The position numbers were made by a program, and so were the translations under genes. DNA of 38,229 nucleotides from assembly GCA_944392945.1 (NCBI GenBank), contig CALXYJ010000012.1, positions 1 to 38,229 on the forward strand, in the 5' to 3' direction. The DNA is from an uncultured Clostridia bacterium (GTDB lineage Bacteria; Bacillota; Clostridia; TANB77; CAG-508). Shown here in pieces: positions 7,874 to 14,729 of the stretch (the stretch's first letter is position 1; the number at the start of each line of letters is the position of its first letter). The notes under the pieces are model-generated. The model was not told the DNA's origin, did not search any database, and worked only from the letters and a program-made list of their open reading frames with translations.

Positions 7874-8749
7874 ATGACAGAAGAAGAGTTTTTAAAAAAC
7901 TATGATTCAAATAGATTTTTTAAACCATCTGTAACAGTGGATTCTATAGTATTTACAATAAGGGATGAAGAAATAGAAAATTATAGAAAATTACCAGAAA
8001 AAAAATTACAAGTATTATTGGTTAAAAGAGCAGAGTATCCATATAAAGATAAATGGTCATTACCAGGAACTTTTGTAAGAAAAGAAGAATCTTTTGAAGA
8101 AGCTGTACAAAGAAGTTTAAAAGCAAAAACCAATATGGAATATATATATTTAGAACAATTATATTCTTGGGGAGATCCAAAACGTGATCCAAGAACAAGA
8201 GTAATTAGTACATCATATATGGGATTAGTAAATAGTGAAAAAATACATATAAAATCCGGAGGAAGTACTAATGATGCAAGTTGGTTTACTATTACATTAA
8301 ATTCTGTAAAAGAGAAAATGAACGAAAATAAACATGGTTATATAAAAGAAGAAGAAATAGATATAATTTTAGAAAATAAAAATGAAATTATTAAAAATAA
8401 AGTAAAAGTTGTAAAAGAATTGGTAAATGGAAATCAAATTATATATACACAAATATTATATTCAGAGCTTGCTTTTGATCATGTTAAAATGCTTATTTAT
8501 GCAATAGAAAGATTAAAAAATAAAGTGGAATATACAACGATTGCATTTAATTTGATGCCAGAAAAATTTACATTAACTAAATTACAACAAGTATATGAAA
8601 TATTATTGGGAAAAACATTATTAAAAGCCAATTTTAGAAGGAAAATAGCAAATATGGTAATAGAAACTGAAGAATATGATGAAAATGCAGGACATAGGCC
8701 TTCAAAATTATATATTTTTAATAAAAATTGGCAATCACATATATTTTAA
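7874..8749 (+). CDS. nrtR: NrtR-type Nudix-related transcriptional regulator of NAD metabolism
   Basis: 291 residues in two parts: an N-terminal Nudix fold (about 18-150) and a C-terminal winged-helix-like region (about 190-285, including FTLTKLQQVYEILLG and NFRRKI). The Nudix box at about residues 64-87 keeps GTF...E but has QRSLKAKTN where catalytic enzymes have REUxEExGU, so the metal-binding glutamates are lost. That fits NrtR, where the domain senses ADP-ribose/NAD metabolites rather than hydrolysing them. Co-transcribed with nadD and nadE (AAGGAG before the ATG), and a palindrome sits in the operon promoter, so autoregulation is likely. Alternative: an active ADP-ribose pyrophosphatase, disfavoured by the degenerate box. 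Confidence 0.87.
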   Translation: MTEEEFLKNYDSNRFFKPSVTVDSIVFTIRDEEIENYRKLPEKKLQVLLVKRAEYPYKDKWSLPGTFVRKEESFEEAVQRSLKAKTNMEYIYLEQLYSWGDPKRDPRTRVISTSYMGLVNSEKIHIKSGGSTNDASWFTITLNSVKEKMNENKHGYIKEEEIDIILENKNEIIKNKVKVVKELVNGNQIIYTQILYSELAFDHVKMLIYAIERLKNKVEYTTIAFNLMPEKFTLTKLQQVYEILLGKTLLKANFRRKIANMVIETEEYDENAGHRPSKLYIFNKNWQSHIF

Positions 8750-8777
8750 TTAAAATGTTATCTTAAAACAAAAAAGC

Positions 8778-8806
8778 TTTACTAATTTTTTTAGTTTATA
8801 TATAAT
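8778..8806 (+). promoter_or_regulatory. Weak promoter for the HAD phosphatase gene
   Basis: TTTACT (8778-8783), 17-bp spacer, TATAAT (8801-8806). The -10 overlaps an upstream in-frame ATG at 8805, which supports translation starting at the later ATG (8841). Confidence 0.45.
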
Positions 8807-8840
8807 GAAAAAAGTTAAATTTTATGGGGTTGATGTATCA

Positions 8841-9695
8841 ATGTTTAAACTAATTGCAAGTGATTTAGATGGAACAATGTTTGAAAAAGGAAATGTAATA
8901 CCAAAAACAAATTTAAAAGCTATAGAAGATATAAATAATTCCAAAATAAATTTTACAATATGCACAGGTAAAACATATTCTTTATTTAAAAATATTTGCA
9001 AAGATATAGAAACTGGATATGGAATATTCGGAAATGGTAATCAGATAATTAATCTAAAAACAGGAGAAGAAATTTATAAAAAAACATTAAAAAAAGATGA
9101 TATTATGTTTTGTATAGATAAAGCAAAAAAATTAAACTTGCATATACATATGTATACTGATAAAGAGATAATAACAGAAAAATTATTGTATATGGATTTA
9201 AGAAATTTTGAATTAACTAAAAATAGTGAAAAGGTAGAATTAGAGTTTAAAATAGTAAAGGATATTAAAAAATATATTGAGCAAAAACAACCAGAAGTAT
9301 TAAAATTAGTGATTTCGTCAGAAAAAAATCTAGAAAGTCTAAAAAATGAATTTTCTAAAAATTTAAATTTACAAATAAATTTAATTAAAAAAATTGATAA
9401 ATATAAAGATGAAGTTATTGGTAAAGAATATGAATATTTAGATATTATGCCAAGAGGAATAAATAAAAATGAAGCATTAAAAATTTTAGAAAATTATTTA
9501 CATATAGATAAAAGTGAAGTTTTAGCGATAGGTGATAATTTAAACGATATAGAAATGATTAAAGATTCTGGTGTAGGGATTGCTGTTGCAAATGCATATG
9601 ATGAAGTTAAAAAAGTTGCAAATTATACAACTTCTACAACTGCGCAAAATGGAGGATTTGCAGAAGCAGTATATAAATATATAGAATTTGAATAA
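8841..9695 (+). CDS. Cof-type HAD-IIB family phosphatase
   Basis: 284 residues. The protein opens with the HAD nucleophile motif SDLDGTMF and later has GDNLNDIEMI, the C-terminal Asp motif of HAD-IIB enzymes, with a cap domain between. Family members dephosphorylate sugar phosphates, FMN or pyridoxal phosphate; the substrate cannot be assigned. Start set at the ATG at 8841 because family members begin within a few residues of DLDGT and the upstream ATG (8805) overlaps the predicted -10. It follows nrtR after a 91-bp gap and is probably a separate unit; a role in NAD metabolism is not shown. Confidence 0.88.
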   Translation: MFKLIASDLDGTMFEKGNVIPKTNLKAIEDINNSKINFTICTGKTYSLFKNICKDIETGYGIFGNGNQIINLKTGEEIYKKTLKKDDIMFCIDKAKKLNLHIHMYTDKEIITEKLLYMDLRNFELTKNSEKVELEFKIVKDIKKYIEQKQPEVLKLVISSEKNLESLKNEFSKNLNLQINLIKKIDKYKDEVIGKEYEYLDIMPRGINKNEALKILENYLHIDKSEVLAIGDNLNDIEMIKDSGVGIAVANAYDEVKKVANYTTSTTAQNGGFAEAVYKYIEFE

Positions 9696-9750
9696 AAATT
9701 CAATTTTATATATTTTTGATGGAAAAATATTACAAGGGAATTATTAGCTA

Positions 9751-9779
9751 TTTACTTTTCAAAAATATTACTATATACT
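9751..9779 (+). promoter_or_regulatory. Promoter of the microsatellite leader and SUMF1-like gene
   Basis: TTTACT (9751-9756), 17-bp spacer, TATACT (9774-9779). The predicted start near 9787 gives a leader of about 250 nt before the SUMF1-like gene, containing a tiny ORF, an AC repeat, hairpins and a terminator. Confidence 0.5.
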
Positions 9780-9809
9780 TATATTAAGTAAAAAATAGGA
9801 GAAAGATAT

Positions 9810-9887
9810 ATGAAAGTGAAAATAAATGGAAACGCTGAAACCATTGGCGTTGTACACACACACACACACACACACAAGTACGTTTAG
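9810..9887 (+). CDS. Candidate leader peptide with a His-Thr repeat
   Basis: A 25-codon ORF with a good ribosome site (AGGAG at 9798-9802). The AC microsatellite within it encodes alternating His-Thr. With the present repeat number it stops at 9885-9887. One additional AC unit would shift the downstream reading so that translation continues to the TAG at 9967-9969, inside the terminator hairpin. Whether it is translated is unknown. Confidence 0.3.
   Translation: MKVKINGNAETIGVVHTHTHTHKYV
9854..9876. repeat. AC dinucleotide microsatellite
   Basis: An uninterrupted run of 11.5 AC units, flanked on both sides by GTAC. It lies inside the candidate leader peptide. Such runs are prone to slipped-strand length change and stand out in this AT-rich sequence. 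Confidence 0.95.
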
Positions 9888-9898
9888 AAAAATAAAAA

Positions 9899-9993
9899 GG
9901 GTAGCCAATAAGGCTACTCTATATTGCGTGAAAAACAGGATAACTGTGGCACTATATGAGGAAAAATAGTGCAGGCAGGATATCCTGTTTTTT
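9899..9993 (+). terminator. Hairpin array ending in a terminator ahead of the SUMF1-like gene
   Basis: Three nested or adjacent stems: GTAGCC/GGCTAC (9901-9906 with 9912-9917), GCACTAT/ATAGTGC (9949-9955 with 9966-9972) and the outer AAAAACAGGATA/TATCCTGTTTTT (9931-9942 with 9981-9992) with a T7 tail. It lies between the leader peptide and the SUMF1-like start codon, so it could act as an attenuator. I checked for a c-di-GMP-I core and did not find it. Confidence 0.65.
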
Positions 9994-10038
9994 TGCGTGC
10001 GAATTTTCTAGAATATGAAAGATTAGGGAGGAGTTTTA

Positions 10039-11227
10039 ATGCAAAAGAAAAGAAGTATAAAAATAATATCAATAGTATTAATATTGGTACTAGTATGTAT
10101 ATTAATAACATATTTTAAAAATGATAGTAAAAAAGTATTAGCAACAACAAGTGAATTTAATTCAGAAAACTTAGAAGATAATGAACATATGCATGTTAGT
10201 ATAGATGCAAGTGGAGACAAAGTGCCAGTGCCAAATGGCTATGTAGGAAGTAAAGTAGATGGAGAGAATGAAATAGATACAGGATATGTAATATATGAGG
10301 GAACCGAGGAAGTAAATAATGCTAATGTAGAAGAAGCTCAAAAAACAAGAAATCAGTATGTGTGGGTACCAGTACCAGATGCAAGTACAATGTATGGAAT
10401 TGATGAGAATGGTAAGAAGTGGGGAAAGTTATATAATTTTGCAACATATTCATCAAATCCAAATTATAATGAACTAACAGGAGCATATCCTAGTAATTGG
10501 AGTGAAAGTAATGGTGTTATTAAAATTATAATTAAACTAGGTTAGAGAGAGCCAGATATAATAATGGGATATAGTAGTACTGCTGTATTTGATATGGATT
10601 CTAAGTTAAGAAATTTTGGATTAAAAGCGGAAACAATACATGAATTTTTGATACAATTAGAAGAAGAATTTAATAATATGATAGGAAGTGTGGAAAAATA
10701 TGGAGGATTTTATATAGGCAGATATGAAACTGGAAATTTAAGTAAGAAAATGGTAGTAGTTAATAGAGAAAATAGAGATATAGGAAATCAGACATGGTAT
10801 ACAATGTATGAAAGATGCAAGAACCTAAAAAATCAGAATACAAATATAGAAACAGGTATGATATGGGGAAGTCAATGGGATAGGACATTAATATGGCTTA
10901 CAGAGAGTGGAAATAAAACAAAAGAAGAAATATGTGATTCAACAACTTGGGGAAATTATAATAGTAGTGTATTAGATGCAATGGAAGGAAGTGGTACAAT
11001 AAGACCAACTGGATATAATGAAGCATGGAAAGCAGCGAATATATATGATTTGGCTGGAAATGTATGGGAGTGTACTACATTAGCCAATAATTCACATTAT
11101 AGAGTTATGTGTGGAGGTAGTATTAGTAATAATAAAGTTTCAGATAGATGGGATAATGGTGGTGCTGTTATACCAACATATACTTCAGGAAGTAAACGGA
11201 TGCCGTGCAATGTTATATATAAAATAA
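10039..11227 (+). pseudogene. Secreted SUMF1/FGE-like protein gene with an internal TAG and a CGG frameshift
   Basis: Begins with an ATG behind GGGAGGAG and encodes a hydrophobic anchor or signal (about residues 8-25), a linker, and a formylglycine-generating-enzyme-like (SUMF1) domain with YVWVPVPD, YGGFYIGRYE and the DLAGNVWECT motif. Homologues of this type are surface proteins, often not true sulfatase activators. Two defects are seen. A TAG at 10543-10545 interrupts the conserved xxREPDI segment where a Tyr codon would be expected. An in-frame CGG at 11197-11199 marks a shift: reading on in frame gives an unrelated tail to 11256, while skipping the C gives GCRAMLYIK and a stop at 11227, matching how this family ends. 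It may be a pseudogene or use recoding; the nonsense codon favours a pseudogene. Confidence 0.75.
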
Positions 11228-11290
11228 GTGCAACAAAGATAGCTATTAATTTTTAAGAAAGTTGTAGAAAAATTAAAATTTAATTATATT

Positions 11291-11343
11291 AAAATGAACC
11301 CTCATTATTAAACTTTTTTGTTTAACAATTTGGGTTCATTTTT
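11291..11343. terminator. Bidirectional terminator
   Basis: AAAATGAACCC (11291-11301) pairs with GGGTTCATTTT (11332-11342) with an additional internal TTAAAC/GTTTAA stem. It serves the SUMF1-like gene and the convergent glycosyltransferase gene. Confidence 0.8.
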
Positions 11344-11405
11344 CAGATAAATAGGAAAGATAGGTACAGTGACTAATAGTAGGAAAAATAATTACTTATT
11401 TCATA

Positions 11406-12101
11406 TTAATTATTGTTAATAATTTTGTTAGCTTCTTCTTGAGAAATATAGCCATTTTCAACCATCGTTTCTAAAACATGTCCTTGTCTACTTTTTGTTA
11501 AATCGGGATTTTTAGTTGGAGCATATACACTTGGAGCATTAGGAATTCCAGCCATCATAGTACATTCATTTAGATCCATTTCACTTGGTTCTTTACTTAA
11601 ATAACCATTACAAGCTTCTTTTATTCCATAATATCCGTCTCCAAAATAAGAAGTATTTACATATAATTCTAAAATCTCATCTTTTGAATAATTATCCTCT
11701 ATTGCAAATGCCATAAATATTTCTGCAAGTTTTCTAGGAAATGGATCCATTTCTATAAAATAAATATTTTTTGCCAATTGTTGGGTTATTGTACTACCAC
11801 CTTCACGAAGGTCAAAATTAGTAACATTTACATATATTGCTCTTGCAATAGATATAAAATCTATAGCTCCGTGATCATAAAAACGTCTGTCTTCTACAGA
11901 AACCACGGCATTTAAATAATCTTCTGGCAAATCTTCAAATTTAACATAGTTTTCATCACTTTGAATTTCATCAATTTTACTAACTAATGGTTCTTTATCT
12001 ATTGCTTTACTATATAGAGAATAACCATATAAATCTAATATAATTGTGACTAAAACAATGAATAAAAATAAAAATAATAAAATTTTTTTAAATATTTTCA
12101 T
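11406..12101 (-). CDS. Monofunctional peptidoglycan glycosyltransferase (GT51)
   Basis: 231 residues. One N-terminal membrane segment (about 6-28) is followed by a GT51 transglycosylase domain with the signature EDRRFYDHGAID, including the catalytic Glu of the first motif, and GGSTITQQLAKN. No transpeptidase domain follows. It polymerises lipid II outside the membrane. Start set at ATG 12101, preceded by GGTGAT; an in-frame TTG four codons earlier is less likely. It is transcribed away from mraZ and lies beside the dcw cluster, consistent with cell wall synthesis. Confidence 0.93.
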   Translation of the reverse strand: MKIFKKILLFLFLFIVLVTIILDLYGYSLYSKAIDKEPLVSKIDEIQSDENYVKFEDLPEDYLNAVVSVEDRRFYDHGAIDFISIARAIYVNVTNFDLREGGSTITQQLAKNIYFIEMDPFPRKLAEIFMAFAIEDNYSKDEILELYVNTSYFGDGYYGIKEACNGYLSKEPSEMDLNECTMMAGIPNAPSVYAPTKNPDLTKSRQGHVLETMVENGYISQEEANKIINNN

Positions 12102-12211
12102 ATGTATCACCAAAACAATTATACATTAAAAACAAATTATTGTAAAACAATAAAATTCAAATTAATATAATATTAAGAATTAAAAAAAATTGAAAAAACT
12201 ATAAAAAGTAC

Positions 12212-12272
12212 TTGCAATTTACAGAATGTTGTATTAAAATTTATCCAAGTGGAGAGAAGTGGTACAAAGTGG
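12212..12272 (+). promoter_or_regulatory. mraZ promoter with three MraZ-type boxes
   Basis: TTGCAA (12212-12217), 17-bp spacer, TAAAAT (12235-12240). Three AAGTGG boxes follow at 12247-12252, 12257-12262 and 12267-12272, exactly 10 bp apart on one DNA face. MraZ is known to bind short GTGG-type direct repeats upstream of its own gene, so this is the expected autoregulatory operator of the dcw operon. A weaker AAGTG lies at 12297-12301, overlapping the start codon. Confidence 0.85.
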
Positions 12273-12298
12273 TAAAAAATGAATTGAGGTGAAACGAA

Positions 12299-12731
12299 GT
12301 GCTAATTCGGCCAATATGAACATTCTTTAGATGCCAAAGGCAGATTAATAATGCCGGCAAAATTAAGAGAAGACATGGGTGATAAATTTATAATTACCAA
12401 AGGTCTAGATGGATGTTTATTTGGTTTTTCACAAAATGAATGGGAAAACTTTGAAACAAAATTAAAAACACTTCCACTTACAAATAAAAATGCTAGAGAT
12501 TTTGTAAGATTTTTCTTATCAGGAGCTATGGAATGTGAGATAGACAAGCAGGGAAGATTCTTAATTTCTAGTAATTTAAGAAATGTTGCAACATTGGAAA
12601 AAGAAGTAATTATAATAGGTGTTGGAACAAGAATTGAAATTTGGAATAAAGAAAAATGGGAAAATTATAATAGTGAAGAAAATATATCAGCAGACGATAT
12701 TGCAGAAAATATGACAATGTTAGGTATATAA
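12299..12731 (+). CDS. mraZ: Transcriptional regulator MraZ, frameshifted at an early CGG
   Basis: MraZ is an AbrB-fold DNA-binding protein that autoregulates the division/cell wall operon. The conserved N-terminus starts at GTG 12299 behind GAGGTG: GTG CTA ATT, then CGG at 12308-12310 breaks the frame. Skipping C12308 gives GGC CAA TAT, i.e. [15 protein letters not shown], the family signature, and a 143-residue protein of normal length. Without the shift the GTG frame stops at TGA after six codons, and only an ATG at 12351 remains, which would lose the first DNA-binding repeat. The remainder is a normal MraZ, with the second repeat near [11 protein letters not shown]. Operator boxes lie just upstream. 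Sequencing error, mutation and programmed frameshift are all possible. Confidence 0.88.
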
Positions 12732-13144
12732 CTTTGAAAAAAGTTTATATAAATTTTACACTAAAGATAAAAATAAAAAAGTTACAAAAGAAAAAAGTAA
12801 GTTACAAAAGATATTTTGTAAACATTTACTAAAGAAGAATCAAGATAAACTTGATTAGAAGAGGGCTATACTAAAGAAAAATTTGAATATACAAAAGATA
12901 AAATCTTAAGAAACTAATTATATTTTATATACTTAAGAAGAATATAATTAGAAAAACAAATGATAACTCTTTTAAATAAGGGTTAAAATTACAAATGCCG
13001 ATAGCAAATATATACCACGAAAAAGGGAATGAAATACAAATGACGAAACCACTAGAAACAGAAGAGAAATAGCGTACAAACAGTTGGAACTTCAAAAATT
13101 CCAACTGTTTGTGCTATTCAAAAAATGATAATGGAGGGTATATA
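12732..13144 (+). other. Structured spacer between mraZ and rsmH
   Basis: About 410 nt with no convincing gene; a 25-codon ORF at 12995-13072 has a poor ribosome site. Four inverted repeats are present: TTACAAAA/TTTTGTAA (12802-12821), AATCAAG/CTTGATT (12838-12856), an 11-bp stem (12914-12924 with 12941-12951), and a stem of 14 perfect pairs extended by 6 more beyond a 2-nt bulge (13068-13118), just before the rsmH ribosome site. None has a proper U-run, so these look like RNA structure or processing sites rather than terminators. Confidence 0.55.
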
Positions 13145-14074
13145 TTGGAATTTAAACATAAACCAGTATTACTTGATGAATGCATAGAAGGTTTAAATAT
13201 AAAAGAAGATGGAATTTATGTAGATGGTACATTAGGAGGAGCTGGACATAGTAAAGAAATCTTAAAGAGATTGTCAAGTAAAGGACTGTTAATTGGAATA
13301 GATAGAGATTTAGAAGCATTAGAGGCTGCAAAATCTAATTTAAAAGACTATGAAAATGTTAAATATGTACATGGTAATCATGATGATATAGATGAGATAT
13401 TAAAAGAATTACAAATTGACGGAGCGGATGGAATATTATTAGATTTAGGAGTATCCTCATATCAATTAGACGAAAGAAATAGAGGATTTAGTTATCTTGG
13501 AGATAACAAATTAGATATGAGAATGGATAAAACTCAAAGTTTAACTGCAGGAGATGTAGTTAACAATTATAAGGAAGAAGAATTAGCGGATATAATTTAT
13601 GAATATGGAGAAGAGCGATTTTCTAGAGTTATAGCAAGGAATATTTGCAGGGAACGAGAAAAGAAACCAATAGAAACAACAGCTGAGCTAGTAAAAATAA
13701 TAGAAAACTCTATTCCAAAATCTAAACAAAATAATGGTCATCCTGCTAAAAGGACATTTCAGGCAATTAGAATAGAAGTTAATAATGAAATAAAGCCATT
13801 ATATGATACAGTTTTAAAATGCATTAAATCTTTAAAAAAGGGTGGAAGATTATGTATAATAACTTTTCATTCTTTAGAAGATAGAGCGGTAAAAAAAGCA
13901 TATATAGAAGCGGAAGGCAGATGTACTTGCCCAAAAGACCTGCCATATTGTGTATGTGGAGCAGTATCATATGGGAAAATTATAAATAAAAAACCAATTA
14001 TAGCTACTAAGGAAGAACAAAACGAAAATTCTAGAAGTAAGAGTGCGAAACTTAGAATTTTTGAAAGAAAGTAA
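13145..14074 (+). CDS. rsmH: 16S rRNA m4C1402 methyltransferase RsmH (MraW)
   Basis: 309 residues from a TTG start at 13145; GGAGGG lies 6 nt upstream and the encoded MEFKHKPVLLDE matches the family N-terminus. A reading from further upstream would place the start inside a strong hairpin. The SAM-binding motif GTLGGAGHS and the conserved LDLGVSSYQLD and HSLEDRAVKK segments are present. It N4-methylates C1402 of 16S rRNA in the decoding centre. Standard second gene of the dcw cluster, followed by ftsL after about 20 nt. Confidence 0.95.
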   Translation: MEFKHKPVLLDECIEGLNIKEDGIYVDGTLGGAGHSKEILKRLSSKGLLIGIDRDLEALEAAKSNLKDYENVKYVHGNHDDIDEILKELQIDGADGILLDLGVSSYQLDERNRGFSYLGDNKLDMRMDKTQSLTAGDVVNNYKEEELADIIYEYGEERFSRVIARNICREREKKPIETTAELVKIIENSIPKSKQNNGHPAKRTFQAIRIEVNNEIKPLYDTVLKCIKSLKKGGRLCIITFHSLEDRAVKKAYIEAEGRCTCPKDLPYCVCGAVSYGKIINKKPIIATKEEQNENSRSKSAKLRIFERK

Positions 14075-14095
14075 CAAAAGAGGAGGTGATGGCTA

Positions 14096-14617
14096 ATGGC
14101 TAGATACCAATATGAAACAAGTCCTAGAAAATTAGAACCGGATTTTATACCAAATAGAAAATCTAAGAGAATGCAGGACGAAGAAAGACAATTAAAAGAA
14201 AAAATAAAAAAAGAAGCAAAAGAAAGAGCAAATCAAAAGAGAAAAGCTCTATTATTAAAGAAAAAAATAATTGTATACATAGCAATTGGTTTTACTATGC
14301 TATTAGTCGTTAGCTATAGAAACTCTTTAATTACAGAAGATTTTAATAAAGTAAAATCATTAAAAACAGAACTTGCAACCTTACAAAAAGAAAATCAACA
14401 AACAGAAGTATCAATAGAAAGCAATCTTAATTTAAACAAAGTTAAGGAAGAAGCTAAAACTAAATTGGGAATGCAAGAATTAACAAATGATCAAAAAATT
14501 TATATTAATTTACCAAAGAAAGATTATGTACAATCATCAACAGATAGCACTGATTCAGATACTACAGAGAAAAATTGGATTGCAAAAATAGTAGATAAAA
14601 TAATGGGAAAAGAATAA
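14096..14617 (+). CDS. ftsL: FtsL-like septum formation protein
   Basis: 173 residues. A long charged N-terminal cytoplasmic region (about 1-57, rich in Lys/Arg/Glu) leads to one membrane segment (about 58-75) and an extracellular coiled coil (VKSLKTELATLQKENQQ) ending in a Ser/Thr/Asp-rich tail. Position between rsmH and the PBP2 gene and this topology identify FtsL despite little sequence conservation. FtsL partners DivIC/FtsB in the divisome. The ATG at 14096 follows AGGAGGTG. A terminator hairpin comes immediately after. Confidence 0.85.
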   Translation: MARYQYETSPRKLEPDFIPNRKSKRMQDEERQLKEKIKKEAKERANQKRKALLLKKKIIVYIAIGFTMLLVVSYRNSLITEDFNKVKSLKTELATLQKENQQTEVSIESNLNLNKVKEEAKTKLGMQELTNDQKIYINLPKKDYVQSSTDSTDSDTTEKNWIAKIVDKIMGKE

Positions 14618-14620
14618 AGA

Positions 14621-14648
14621 AAAACATAGCAATTTGCTATGTTTTTTT
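14621..14648 (+). terminator. Internal terminator or attenuator between ftsL and spoVD
   Basis: AAAACATAGCA pairs with TGCTATGTTTT around a 3-nt loop, ending in T7. Its position within the dcw cluster would lower transcription of the PBP gene relative to ftsL. The ACATAGC/GCTATGT stem motif recurs in the terminator at the right edge of the window. Confidence 0.75.
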
Positions 14649-14729
14649 GTATATGTTTTTTCATTAGTAATTAAAACAAGCATCTTATACATAAAATGGT
14701 AAAAAGAATTTTTATATAAGAGGTGCAAA

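Noticed and set aside
9854..9876. CRISPR or longer tandem repeat
   Set aside because: It is a simple dinucleotide run; there are no spacers or repeated longer units.
9899..9993. c-di-GMP riboswitch before the SUMF1-like gene
   Set aside because: A GGTAGCC-like stem is present, but the GACGCAAAGC core and GAAA receptor arrangement are absent.
12995..13072. 25-codon ORF between mraZ and rsmH
   Set aside because: Weak, distant ribosome site and an end buried in a strong hairpin; not enough to call a gene.
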